From Microascus cirrosus (lineage: Eukaryota; Ascomycota; Sordariomycetes; Microascales; Microascaceae), in contig JAMBUN010000170.1 in the NCBI GenBank assembly GCA_030271035.1, forward strand, positions 176,656 through 240,655: DNA of 64,000 nucleotides, given 5' to 3'. The notes under the pieces are model-generated. The model saw only the letters and a list, made by a program, of their open reading frames with translations. It had not been told where the DNA came from and ran no database searches. Shown here one piece after another: positions 1-11,575 of the stretch. A program made the translations under genes and the position numbers. Numbering within the stretch: the stretch's first letter is position 1; each line of letters begins with the position of its first letter.

Positions 1-1467
1 ATCGAAGAGCAATGAACTTTTTCCGTTGGAGCCACTTGGGCAGTATCGTGAGCCAATTGCACAAAGGGCAAGCAGGAGCACCCAATGGCAACGTAACTCG
101 TAGAAGCTAGGGTCTCGGCGTAGGAATGGAAGGGTGTGGTGGAAATACTGGAAATAGAGCCCGAAGAACTTTTGCATCTGCGTCGGGGACGGATAGTCCA
201 TAAGATCCAGGCCCTGACCTTCCCAAACCGATGCTTCCCTGTTGATGCTAGAGAGGATAGCCTCAAAGGTCCGGAATGGAGGAGCATCCACGCGTGGTTC
301 CTCCCCTATCACTGTGGTTTCATTGGACGGGCTTGTCGACGGGACTCTCTCGTTTCCCAAGACAGACCGCGATGACCGCCTTCGGGAAGGGGAGGCCTTC
401 AACGGTGCCCTCCACGGATTGCCATCGACGTAAAACATGCCCACACTGGATGATGAGGTCGCGGACTTGGCTACCTCATCGCTGTCGCTATTCCTCGGGG
501 ACGTCGTAGAGAGCGGGGACTGTTCCGTTCCGTAGGTTGAGGGCGCTAGAGGCTCGGCGCTTCTTGCGACTTGCGGGTCCGGGACACTAGGAGTGGCTGG
601 CCACGCTACTTGTTCCGTGGGGATATCGGCGTCCGCTAAGAACGGGAATCCGAGCGTCTCGAAGCTGCCAGCAGCCGTGGCGAGCTGCGAACTCCAGTCA
701 AACTGCATGCTATCCCCAGGCGAGAGCCAGTTCATGGCAGACATGGCGGTGTCGGGCATTGGTACAGGCTCGCCAAAGCCATAAGTCTCAGCTGGCCCTC
801 GGATACCGTCAGTCATGAAGCTGCCGTTGGCGGGTTGGTCTGACCGGAGGGGCATCCACGGGAGCTGCTCTGGCGCGGGTTCGACGACGATAGGGAAAGC
901 TCCGGGAGCGGAATTTGGTACTGTTGATTGAGCTTGCAGTGTCCCATTGACATCACGATCCACACTGATAGTCAGCTCTCCCGTCCGGCGCGCTGCTCGC
1001 CTGCTTGTACCCTCTTCCGAGGCCCTCCGCTTTCGCGCCGTCGGGTACACACATTGTAAGTTCTTGCGGCTACACCGATTACACGGCTCGCCCCTCGAGC
1101 AACGTACACGACTCGACGCACACTCCCTACAAGCCCTAGGGAAGATCCCATCACGCGCTGGACTGGGCAGGTTCTCATGATGGGAGGCTGCGTGCCTCGT
1201 CAAAACATCCCTTCAACATCGTTAGCATAAAATACGCGGGCGCGTAGTGGGGCCGACGAGGCTGACTCACATGCGAGAGAAGCTCTTCCCGCAGTCCGAG
1301 CAGACGAACGGGCGCTCATTGGTGTGGGAGCGCATGTGCCGTGTTAAGTGTTCGGCGCGGCTGAAGACGGCGCCGCATTCGCTGCACTGGACCGAGCTGA
1401 CGGCGCCCGGTGTGGAACCGGGCACACGTACCTTGATCGATGCCCCCGTCGCAACGTCAGTTGTCAT
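1..1467 (-). CDS. C2H2-Zn2Cys6 zinc-finger transcription factor (C-terminus beyond left edge)
   Basis: Nuclear DNA-binding regulator. Exon 1 is 1467-1271, a 60-bp intron (GTGAGT donor, GCTAAC branch) is 1270-1211, and exon 2 runs from 1210 to the window edge without a stop. The N-terminus has two C2H2 fingers. The second is split by the intron and is restored only by this splice (CSDCGKSFSRM then DVLTRHAASH). A Zn2Cys6 cluster follows at about residues 90-117 (ACRECASSRVRCS, then CNRCSRKNLQCVYP) and a basic RKRR stretch. A Ser/Pro-rich linker comes next, and near the edge the sequence resembles the start of the fungal_trans domain (YFHHTLPFLRRDPSF, LLLALCAIGSRY). C2H2 plus Zn2Cys6 in one protein is a known fungal combination. 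Targets are unknown. It lies upstream of the GH31 gene on the same strand, but co-regulation is only a guess. Confidence 0.9.
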
Positions 1468-2220
1468 GGCGGCCCCTTATTGAAGTGCACTGACGACTGG
1501 TAGGGGATATGATCGATGCGGAGACTTGTAAAGGCGAGGTCAGATTCAGGGTCAGACCCACATGGACGGTCGGTGTCCACGCGCTCAAATGAGGGGCGCA
1601 GAAGAGTACGTACCTCTGGATAAACTCAATTCACAGATGGTCCCGTATGAGTGAGTCCGCAGCGAGATGACCAGACAGTCCAGTCGTGGTCTCCATTCTG
1701 CTCATGTTAAGCTAGCCCCGTTCCCCGGATCGGCCCAGAAACTTCTGGGGTGAGGTGCGAAATGCGGGGATTCTCCACACCAGCAGCGGAGGAACAGGGG
1801 TTGTTGTTGTGGGGTTCGCATTTTACAGCTTGCCGTGCCAATCAGAGGCAAGGAACGAGTGCGGGCTCGTAGGGCAAATTGGGGTGGTTGACGACGCCGA
1901 ATGAAGGGTCCAACCAGTGTGAGGAAAGCTCCCGCCCTCACCGAAGCCTCCCTCCATATCATAGCTTCCGCAATCATTCGTTGAGCTCGATCACAGAGTG
2001 CCTCCTGCCCTGGCCCTCCGTTTGTAGTGGGGGCTACTTGCCTATTTCCGCTGCCATATCCGGTAGGTATGACGTAGCGGCCATCTTACATGGAAAGTGC
2101 AGGTAACCATGACCTTCATAGTCTGTGCATGCAGCTTTCGCCGCCGCCGTGTATTTATTCCATTTAGGAACGGACATTCCCCCGCGGCTACCGGTATCTT
2201 CAACCATTCGCCCTTGTTTC
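1468..2220. other. intergenic, no gene seen
   Basis: This stretch holds the upstream region of the zinc-finger gene and the 3' flank of the GH31 gene. Open frames here are short and have no recognisable motif. No RNA gene or repeat was seen. Confidence 0.6.
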
Positions 2221-4278
2221 CTATCCTACCACCTTCACGAAGACCGGCATCGAATCCAGCGGGCAATCAACCTCCACCGTCCTACCGCCCTCATACACCA
2301 CCTTCTCATCAGAAAACGACTTCCACCTCTCACCATCCGCAAGAGCCGGCAGATAAACACTCATCTTCCTCAGCCCAGGCTTCAATACGGGGCAGCAGAG
2401 ATACTTGTCCCCGTACATATACTCCTCGTGCACTTCCCAACACTTCTCATCCCCAGGAAACTCATAGAAAAGTGTCCTCATAACAGGCGATCCCTTCACA
2501 TGCGCCTCCTCCATCAGTCCCCTCGTATATCCCCTCAGCTCCTCCCTGATCCCAAGGTACTTCTTGCAAATCTTGTAAACCTCCTCCCCGTATGACCAAA
2601 CCTCGTTGTCCGCCCCACTCCCAGACGGCTGGTCACCCCTCTTCGGCTCCCTGTCGCCGTGGAGCCTCATAACAGGACAGAACGCCCCCCACTGAAACCA
2701 CCTCACGAGCAATTCGCGGAAGCCCTCGTCGTTGGGGTCACCGCCGTGGAACCCGCCGATATCCGTCGTCCACCAGGGCAGGCCTGCGAGGCCCATGTTC
2801 AGGCCCGCGGCGAGCTGATTCCGGAAGCTGGGCCACGAGGACGCGATGTCACCGCTCCACACTAGGGCCCCGTACTTCTGGCTACCCACCCAAGCGCAGC
2901 GCAGGAGGTTCACGATGTTCTTCTGCCCCTCTGCCTCCATGCCTTCGTAGAAACCACGGGCGTAGTCCCTTGGATACTGATTTCCGACCTTCAGTACAGG
3001 GCCCTGGTGGTAGCGGTAGTTGTCAAAGTCATATACGGAATACTCTGGCTCTGCTTCGTCAAGCCAGAAGATCTTGATGTCGTGCTTGTAGTAGTTCTGC
3101 TTTGCTTTATCCCAGACGTAGGTACGGGCCTCGGGGTTTGTGGCATCGTAGTAGACCGTCTCGCCCTCAAAATCGTGATTAGTTCTTATGCCGCGCTCGG
3201 TGCGGACGAGGAGGCCTCTCTCGACCATCTCGTCCCAGTTCTCGGAACGCTTGTCGACGGTCGGCCAGATAGAGACCATTAGTTCGATGCCAAGGGACTT
3301 GAGCTCATTGACCATGGCATCTAACGACGTGGCCTGTTAGCGTTGGAGGCCTAACGGGTATGACAAGAAGGGTGGGAGGGTTATCTCACCGGGGTCGGGC
3401 CAGTATCTCGGGTCAAACTTCCACTCGCCTTGCATAGGCCAATGGAAGAAGTCACAAACAATGACATCCATAGGTAGCCCCCGTCTCTTGTGCTCCCTCG
3501 CTACACCCAACAACTCTTCCTGCGTCTCATACCGCAGCTTACACTGCCAGAACCCCAACCCATATTCCGGCATCATGGGTGGCTTCCCCGTAACCCCCAT
3601 ATACCCCTCCACAATCTCCTTCGGCCCGTCGCCCACAATAACCCAATAATCCAGCACGTCCGTCGCATACGCCTCAAAACTCATCACGTTCTTCCCGAAT
3701 ACCGCCCTCCCCACCGCCGGGTTATTCCACAAGAAGCCATACCCGCGGGACGACACCGCAAAGGGTACGCTGGCCTGCGAGTTTCGTTGCGCGAGCTCAA
3801 GATCCAGGCCTTTGAGGTCCAGGAAGGGCTGCTGGTACTGCCCCATACCAAAGATCTTCTCGTTCGGGTCCTGGCTTTCGAAGCGGGCGGTGAGGTGGTA
3901 ATCGCCACCGGGGCTCGGTTTGAACTCGCGTGAGAGAACCTCGATGGCGGAGCATTTCTCGTCAGTTAGGTCGCGACGGTTGCGGGCATACTCCTCCAGC
4001 ATGACCTTGCCAGTGGAAGAGTTGATGACCGTGAGCTTTCCGCGACGGGTGATGACTGCTTTGGCCTTTCCGTTTGTGATGCTGGCGGGTCCATCACTGG
4101 GAACGGAAATTTGCGCGGTGGCGGACGGGGGAGGAGTCGGTTCAAGACCTTGCGGCGAGGAGGGCATGATGGTGGACTTGGTGGCGCGGATGCGCAAGGA
4201 ATTGGGGCCCCAGGGCTCAATCCATAGCTTCTCACCGTCGTAGCTAAAGACGAGCTTGTTCTCGTCTTGCTGTAGCAT
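2221..4278 (-). CDS. GH31 glycoside hydrolase, alpha-xylosidase/alpha-glucosidase-like, probably intracellular
   Basis: Retaining alpha-glycosidase of family GH31. Exon 1 is 4278-3390, a 69-bp intron (GTGAGA donor, CTAAC branch, TTAG acceptor) is 3389-3321, and exon 2 is 3320-2221. The splice restores the conserved run YWPDPDAMVNELKSLGI. The product is about 662 residues. The likely nucleophile Asp lies in IFWLDEAEPE and the likely acid/base Asp in VWSGDIASSWPSF. RNQLAAGLNMGLAG and WWTTDIGGFHGG are family blocks around the active site. The WLDEAEPE form resembles xylosidase-type GH31 enzymes more than secreted starch-type alpha-glucosidases. The chosen ATG (MLQQDENKLVFSYDG) is the first in frame, and no signal peptide follows. 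It may therefore act on imported xyloglucan or isoprimeverose-like sugars. Substrate is inferred, not shown. Confidence 0.92.
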
Positions 4279-6066
4279 TTTGAGCTTCTGGTTGTTCACA
4301 AAAAAAAAGTTTGGAAACGAAGATATCTGTCAAGACGAGTGACACAACGTTGTTGGGTTGTACAAGGATTTGGCTGACAGCTAGACGTCGCAACACTTGT
4401 AAGAAAATCTAAATTTCCAACACCCTTGGATAGCTAGCCTCATATTGCGGCTGCGTTCCCTCTCTTATCGTTCCTTGCACCGCGGGGAAAGTCCATCAGT
4501 CCCAGCATGCAGCCTGCACATGAACTCCACCCCCATCGGTCACGAGTGTGAAATAGGATTGGCTTCTGATATCTCATCATGTAATCACGGAGTTATTCTC
4601 CGAGGCCTTCCCACTTGGACAGTGGTTCTGTAGTTTGTGCTGTACCCCACCTCCGGCTTCCGTATCCTCCGCTATGGATTGCTCCGGCGGGGCGCCACCG
4701 GCCCCGCTCCTCTCGGCACCTCAAACTTCCCATTCTATTATTCGTGCCTCTGGGAGTGACAGAAAGGTCGAGCCTAACACGGAGACTGAAACTGCAAAAA
4801 GCGGGACATTCCCTCAATTTCACACAAGAACAGCTGCCAGGATATGTTTGCATCCCGCATACATTCTTTTTTGGGTACTCAGTGGAGGCAGCAATCACAG
4901 TTTCTCGCTCTACACGGAGAATGCCGTCTCCAACTTTACACATAAAAAAAGGTCCCTTAGTCCCGCCCAGAGGCAGCTTCAGCCCTCGGTCAGGCTTATC
5001 GCTTCGTCCCAGCCTAGAGAATCAGCTATTTGCTACCTCACCTCGTCCCTACATAACGAAGATCCCTGCCGCTTGGGTTTGAGTAAGCGCAAGGTGGCCA
5101 GCCTGCACGATATAGCATTTACTCGTCACCACTTCGCGTGGGTGCCCAAGGTCTCCTTCTTATTCTCGTCCTCCGCGGAGTATATTTGCTTTTTCTTCAG
5201 CTGCTGCAGGGTACGAGGCTGATCACACGCATCACAGTGAATCTGGCGGTACGCATGGTCCCCGTAGCTTCGCTGCAATCTTTCATACCATCTGCTACCA
5301 CCTGTCTTTGCACCCCGCGACCTCTGTCTATGACATTAGACCGAACGACTTAACGGCCGCTGCATCGAGCTGATTCCTGCCATCAGGGTTCAATTAGCTT
5401 TATCAATGACGGACGATGTTCATAGAAACTATATACGTATAATAACCCAGAAATGGAAGGCTCAAGAGCTCTGAGTTGCTGAAATAGAGGGAAGGAGCTA
5501 ACGCTTAGTAAATCGGACTAGCATGACCTAAACTGCGCCCGCCAACAGCACGCCTGTTCTAGCAGCCGAGTTATTGAGCTCTTGCGGGAATGGGCTGTGG
5601 GACCTACAAGGTTGTGAGACGGTCTATGCAAGAGCTGAGGGGAAAAGTGCCTACTGCGCCCTTTCACACTGCAACAGTTGCATCCCTTCTGTCGTTAACC
5701 GCGCTCGATACCTAATGTCTTGCGGAATGCCCTTGTAGGCTTTGAACCTAGGGTTTGATCCGACCCTACGCCCTGGAAAGGGGAGCTTCTTGACCTGTGG
5801 GCAAGCAAAGGATCAAGAGTGGTGGAGGCCGAGCTGCCCTGCTCGCATTCAGTATCTTAGAAACTTAAGGTCACTTAGAATTGTTGAGCCACTGAATGCA
5901 ATATAAATAATCTCTGTATAGAGACATTAGATGATACGCTTCTGAACGACTTGATAGGCAACCTGGTTGGAGACCGTGGTGCCTTCTTATAGCTCTAGCA
6001 CCTCTCGCTCTCATAGACCATTTCCGTCCGTGTAACCCATTGATATTCAGATATGATGCTCTCGGC
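4279..6066. other. intergenic, 1.8 kb, no gene seen
   Basis: Upstream region of the GH31 gene and 3' flank of the alpha-kinase gene. Several open frames of up to about 195 codons exist at 4.6-5.2 kb, but they overlap one another on both strands and show no domain. From about 5.4 kb the sequence turns more AT-rich and stop-dense. No RNA gene or mobile element was recognised. Confidence 0.55.
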
Positions 6067-6849
6067 CTACTCTTCCTGGAGTCGAGTCAAAGGGTTGCGA
6101 CTCCGGCGCGTTGGCAGTCGTGCCACCATGCTCGTCCCCTGTCTCATGGGATACACTGCAGAGCCGATGATCCGAGGTCTAGTCCATGATGAGTTGCAGA
6201 TTCTGTTACATCGGTGCCGGGAAAAGAATGAGCGGATCCCATCAGGACCGAGATCTGCTGGACCACAGTTCTGACGCTGCGACATAATGACCGGATCTGA
6301 CAGAATGCTAGGGGAGAAATCGTTAGTCTGGATGCTACACTGAATCATGGAGGGCCTAACTCACTATCCATTACGATAGACTCCTCCTTGCAGATCGCAT
6401 AAAAGGAACTGACCCCCAGAGTTGTGGTACGAAAAGTGGCTGAGTGCCTGCATAGCTTCACTCCAGAGTCCGCCTGAGATGTCTGCCCAGCCTGTGTTAC
6501 TGTTGAACTTTTCGAAATTGCTGATCATGGGCTCTATGAGGCTTTTCCGTCCGTCATCATCGTCCTTCCATATCTCGGGTGTGTTGAGAACGATGCGACG
6601 GTCGATGATACTAGCATCATGCCAGGCGTCAATGATTCTCTGGGTACGGTGGATGATGTTGAGTTCCTCCTCGAAGTAATGGGCCTCGTATACAGCGCCT
6701 GTCTTGAACTCCTTGGACACGCATTCTTGACCAGCTCGAGCACCTTCGTCGTATCGTCCTTGCCAGACGGTTTTGAATGTACCCTGAGCAAAAGGGCGGG
6801 TTACATCGATTTGTGCGTGGGTCGCGTTGTTCAATCTGCGGTTTGACAT
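6067..6849 (-). CDS. atypical alpha-kinase family protein
   Basis: Small protein kinase of the alpha-kinase (MHCK/eEF2K) family. Exon 1 is 6849-6365, a 57-bp intron (GTGAGT donor, CTAAC branch, CCTAG acceptor) is 6364-6308, and exon 2 is 6307-6067. The product is 241 residues, about one catalytic domain. The glycine-rich FAQGTFKTVWQG is followed by a VSKEF lysine motif, IEPMISNFEKFNSNTGW and FLLCDLQGGVY. The splice joins NG-Y-ILSDPVIMS, leading into GPADLGPDGIRSFF and the zinc-binding HRCNRIC motif that closes the domain. These residues match an intact enzyme rather than a relic. No regulatory domain is attached, unlike eEF2K or MHCK. Many filamentous fungi carry families of such stand-alone alpha-kinases with unknown substrates. 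Confidence 0.85.
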
Positions 6850-7922
6850 AATGGCATATAATCCACGATGATCTACTGATTGCGGACGCGAGCTGGAATG
6901 TTCGCCGACAGTAGAATCGGTACTTCAAAAATGTAGATTCGGCGGAGGAACCTGCTGGCCAGGGGGCTATGAGGCGAGTTGAGCAGAACGGAAAGGCCTC
7001 GCCAAGGCCCCCGTGATGCTGAACCTGTCGCCGCAGCTGTCGAAGAAACCAAAGGCAGCCTCAAGGATGTCGGTCTGTGAAGAGGTTTGTAAACGTAGTC
7101 CTTGTGATGATGGCTTGTCGGTGTTAAAGCCTGTTTGGGCCGAAAGCAGAGACGAACGTGTTAGTCACAAACTGTGACGAGGTCAATCTACTAGGATCCT
7201 TCGCGTTCTTAGGGAAGTCAAGGGGAAAGAAGTAGTACTTGTAAGAAAGAATCAATCAATAGCGAGCCGATAAAATAGAAAATAGGAAAGAACAGAAAGG
7301 GGAAGGGAATGAAAAGAGAATAGGACCACAAGACAGGTCCTTCCCAATTACTATCTACAAAAGTATACCACTGCCCATATACCGTTTTGCCCTGACACTC
7401 AAATTTCACACTGTGCAAACGCAGTAGCCGCCAGCTTTCCCTAGCCAACCTCATGTTCCCTCAGATAACTGGCTGATTCCCTAGGGAATATCCCTTCTGC
7501 TGCAAGCCACCGTTGTGAAAGAGCCTCGGATTGGAGGGGTGAGAGGTGGGTGTGGCCTGTGCATTTTTTGTGCAATGTTGTTAGTTACTGCAGGTCACAG
7601 GAGAGGCCTGGCAAACCAATGCGAAGGCGATCAGTAAGGCCCTGCATATACCGAGCAAACAAAATGGGATTGATGATGCAGGAGCCCGGCACAACGTTAT
7701 AGGCTCCAAAGTGCCTCGGATAGCGAGGCGGCGTACCTCAGGATTATGCAGAATAACGATGTGGGCTTCTGCCTTCTTGCGCAACTGGGATTTTGTATCG
7801 TGGGCCTTCGCCCTTGAAGTGTGAAACCGGGCCAAGATGGAGTTCGCTCCCTAAGGCATTTGGACATATATAAACCCTTTCCACCTGGGAGTCGGCAATC
7901 TGAGGAGGCGCCTCGTTAGCCC
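6850..7922. other. intergenic with possible decayed coding fragments
   Basis: Upstream of the alpha-kinase. Minus-strand open fragments at about 7590-7920 (for example LRKKAEAHIVILHNPEVRRL and VMRANEAPPQIADSQVERV) look protein-like but shift frame and match no family I recognise. They may continue the degraded kinase locus next to them. The stretch 7060-7560 holds nothing I can identify. Confidence 0.35.
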
Positions 7923-8500
7923 TCATAACCAGGTTCTCAGCCAGCTTCCCAATGTCCTGGTAGACCTAGAGCATAAGGTAACGAGTACAAGACTCCGCTT
8001 CGCAAGATTGGCCCGTCGAGGCCTGCGCTGTGAGAACAGCGCCAGTACCTGACCCAGGCGAACTACGCCTATTTCACCGTCATGAAGATATCCATTGATG
8101 GCAACTACGCCAGTCCATTCCTCGCTGATAGGAACTAGCAACGGGAACTCTTTGCATGAATAACATTTATTCATCGCCCTAGTTGGCTTTGTCCACGCCA
8201 TGATCTCATACACAGCTGATCCTAAAGTGAGAAGCTCCCTCTTGATCACTGGTCGATCGCTAAATTTGCGGTCCCGATAAGGTAGTTCGTAACCGTTTTC
8301 CTCGTGTACCGTTTCGACGAACCGGTGGCTGTCTAGCATCGATGTACCAAAGTCGCCAGGCTTGAGAAGATAGTTCTCAAAGGAATCCGACAACCGAGGT
8401 CTGTGTGTAGAACTCCTCGTGATTGAATAAAGCCGACGTCTACAGCCACATCCAGAGCTCTTTGGAGGCGGCTACGCTCGGGGGGACGATCGGTGTGATC
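7923..8500 (-). pseudogene. degraded serine/threonine protein kinase fragment
   Basis: Remnant of an eukaryotic protein kinase C-lobe. Upstream, near 8490-8405, one frame carries ERSRLQRALDVAVDVGF and RGVLHTDLGCR, the alpha-E helix and the HxDLxxxN catalytic loop (HTDLGCR). At about 8395 the match jumps to another frame. That frame carries GDFGTSMLDSHRF (DFG motif), then KFSDRPVIKRELLTLGSAVY and EIMAWTKP, typical of the activation-segment end and F helix of fungal-type kinases. Downstream the similarity fades into unrelated sequence and further frame changes. No N-lobe with a glycine-rich loop or VAIK lysine was found upstream. The limits are approximate. An alternative is an intron at the frame change, but the sequence between the two motifs is too short and has no good splice pair. 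Confidence 0.6.
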
Positions 8501-9539
8501 TGGTTTGCGAGAGGATGCATGGGTGATTGATGAATTCAGGATAATCGACTACAGGTTTCCACAACGGCAGCTAGGTCCCGGGTGACTACACTTTTGGTGC
8601 TTCAGTGAGTGCCATTATTCTTAAATTTCTGGGTACCTCCAGTGATCGATAGTCGGGGTTTAAAGGGGTATATCTCCGACAAGCCCCAGCATGCAGATCG
8701 CCGCTGTTCATGGACGCTCCGTCGCTATCAGCCCCTTCAGGCCATTTCTCAAGCGTCAATGCAGCCTTCTGTAAGTGGAGCACGGCCCTCTTGTCCTCAC
8801 CCGCGCCGGGGGACAGCAGGCGTGCAAAGTCCCGGGCCAGCGAAGGCTTTTCCGAGGACACTCGGAGAATGCCTCTCCGCGCTGGCTGGTTAACCAGGGG
8901 TCCCACTATAATGAACCGTCACCCCACAATACGTGATCGCTCGCCATAGTGGGACCCTGATCCGGGGCGGGGGTAAGGCAAGGTAAGTGCCGAACCGGCT
9001 TCTCCCGCTTACACAAGCAAAGCTCCGACATGTGCCATGCGTCCTGTTACGAGAAAACCGCTGGGCCAAAAAGTGACTAACATGCCAGCCAGTTGGTGAC
9101 CCTAAATCAGCTCCTACATAGCCTTCTAACACGTCGAGTCTCACAGAGGGGAAAACACGTGGGCCTCTAGACATGGGCGAGGCCGAGGCTAGAGTTATAC
9201 GGCGCTTTCACGGTCCCTCTCCAACTCCAGCACTGAGTTATCTCTAATAAGACATCTGTTAGAGGCTTGAACAGGAGTTAGAGAGGACGATCTGCGTGTG
9301 GAGATGCCTTGGCATGCGCGTCGAAAGTGGGGATAACCGCCGACTCCCGTTCCAATGCGGCGCCGATAACCGCGCGAACCGGATACCGGTCATAATGGAC
9401 CTTGTCGGATCAAGGGACATGGCGGGGTAACAGTCCCGTTGGAGAGGAACAACCCGTTATAAAGTGGATGGGCCGGGGCATCCGGAAGTCTTCAGACAAA
9501 AATTTTTGATTTCTCCAAGCGAGTGAGCGCGATTACCCC
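8501..9539. other. intergenic, upstream of sulfatase
   Basis: No gene recognised. Open frames of about 95-106 codons at 8586-9174 overlap on both strands without motifs. The last 200 bases before the ATG at 9540 form the presumed sulfatase promoter, with CG-rich blocks and no clear TATA box. Confidence 0.5.
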
Positions 9540-11380
9540 ATGGGTTCTGCTATAATGGTCCGACTGAGGTTTACCGCCGCCCTAGGGCTTCTGGCCCGGG
9601 CGATCGTCTCGCCTGGAGTTGAGGGACTGGAGTATACCGCCGACAATCCTTATCAGATCCCGGCAAAGCCCAATGGTCTCGACATCGAAATGCCCAATAT
9701 GATCTTATTCATGCCAGATCAACTTCGGTATGATTCAGTTGGCATCTTTGGTAATGATGTAAGTGTGAACGAAGGCCCGAAACCAAACAGTCGAATGGAG
9801 TCGTTAAGCCACCTACACAGATAATTCAAACGCCAAATCTGGATGCCTTCGCGCGTGAGGGAACGCGCTTCACCAACACTTTTGTGCAGGCGTCAGTATG
9901 CTCGCAGTCACGGACCTCTATGTTCACAGGCCAATATCCCCACGTCTCAGGCCACCGATCGCTCAACAACCTGCTAAAGCCGTGGGAGCCTAACGTCTTC
10001 CGCGCCCTCAAGGAGCATGGTTACCATGTGGCGTACCTTGCGCCGCGGGGGGACCTGTACGCAGAGGGCGCCACCGAGCTGGGAGTTAACGAGTATGGCT
10101 ACCTGTCTAACCAGACGCTCCCAGACTTTATGGGCAGCAGTTCGTTTGATACGAGCGATGGAAAGGACAGCATCTGGAACAGGTTGTTCTACATAGGAGA
10201 TCGGAACGAGACTGAGGCCTTAGACTATGATGAGTTCTTGACCCGCGGCGCGCTCGAGTGGCTTGAGAACCCACCGAGGGAGCCTTGGGTGCTCTTCCTG
10301 CCATTGATATTCCCTCATTGTCCGTTCAGGGTAGAAGAGCCTTTTTTCTCTATGTATGAGCGCAGTGAGATGCCCTTGCCTGCTAAGCGAGAGGAGAGGG
10401 TGAGTTTCGGATTCAATGCCTTTCTACCTGTCACTGTCTCATTATACCCCAGCCCTTTGCCCATTACCTCTCTTCTCTACACTAAAATATTGATATAGAG
10501 ACTAACTTATTTAACTAAATCTCTATAGACAGGATACACTCCTCGGTATATGGAGAAAATCGCAGAATCCTATGGTACCCATCGTGCGACCCCTGAGATC
10601 TGGCAGGAAGTGACGGCCGTATATTACGGTATGATCTCTCGCGTGGACTGGCAATTCGGGCGGATCATGAACAAAACTAAGGAGCTCGGCCTCTGGGATA
10701 AGACGGTCACGCTTTTCTTCACCGACCACGGCGAGTTCCTGGGCGACTTTGGCCTGATCGAGAAGTGGCCCTCCGCGCTGACCGACTCGCTGGTCCATGA
10801 GCCCATGATAATTGGTGGAGCGGGGCTACCTGAGGGTGTCGTCTTCGATGAGATGGCGGAGATGGTTGACCTCGTGCCCACGCTGCTGCACCTCGGCACC
10901 GCCAACACAACCTACGCTCAATACGGCGTGTCTCTCCTCGACGGCATCCACGCCCTGGGCGGAGGCGAAGAGTTTCGACATAAGGAATACAGCTTCACCG
11001 AGGGAGGTTTCCTCGCCAGCGAGGAGCCGCTGATCGAGCAAAGTCCCTTCCCGTATGACCTGAAGAGCGGCCTGCAGCACAACCACACCGAGACCGTAGG
11101 AAAGGCCGTCGCGATTCGGGACAGGGAGTGGACTTACGTCTACCGCCTCTACGAGCCGGACGAGCTGTACAGCCGCAACGGGAGCGACCCGTCCGAGTCG
11201 TTCAACCTTGCCGCGGATCCGGCGTATCAGGGGGTGCGAGGGCGTTTGAGGGAGGTGGCGCTGAGGTGGATGGTGGAGAGCGCGGACGTCTTGCCGTGGT
11301 ACCAGGATGAGCGCAAGCCGGAGAATGTGGATTTGGCTTCCCCGTGGGACCAATACACGGAGAGATTGGACGAGTTGTAA
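9540..11380 (+). CDS. sulfatase family hydrolase (arylsulfatase-like, C-x-Q-S-R variant)
   Basis: Predicted sulfate- or phosphonate-ester hydrolase. Exons are 9540-9758, 9821-10399 and 10529-11380, all joined in phase 0, giving 549 residues. The N-terminus has a short hydrophobic segment (FTAALGLLARAIV) that may be a weak signal peptide. Metal-binding residues are visible in NMILFMPDQLRYDS, IFPHCPF and FFTDHGEFLGDFGLIEKWP. The active-site signature reads ASVCSQSRTSMFTG. The family consensus is C/S-x-P-x-R, so Gln replaces the usual Pro, while the Cys that becomes formylglycine and the Arg are kept. The C-terminal half has DLVPTLLHLG, typical of the family. Intron 2 is AT-rich and longer (129 bp). 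Substrate is unknown. It may serve sulfur scavenging, since fungal sulfatases are often induced by sulfur limitation, but no regulatory site was verified. Confidence 0.88.
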
Positions 11381-11575
11381 GGCGCGGGAGGAGAGACGAG
11401 AAAGGAAGATCTCATAGTTATTGGTGAGGAGGAGGTACAGAAGGCTAGAAACTGGAAATCGTACAAGCCAGGAGAAGGTCAGCTCGTTAGGCAAAATAGC
11501 GATTGGGCTGGAATGAGGCGGCCTCTTATTCTTAGGTATAGGCAGCGCATCTAAAGGCTGTATTATCAGAATATG

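Noticed and set aside
4593..5222. Overlapping open frames up to 195 codons on both strands
   Set aside because: No start context, domain, signal peptide or splice pattern, and the frames overlap each other.
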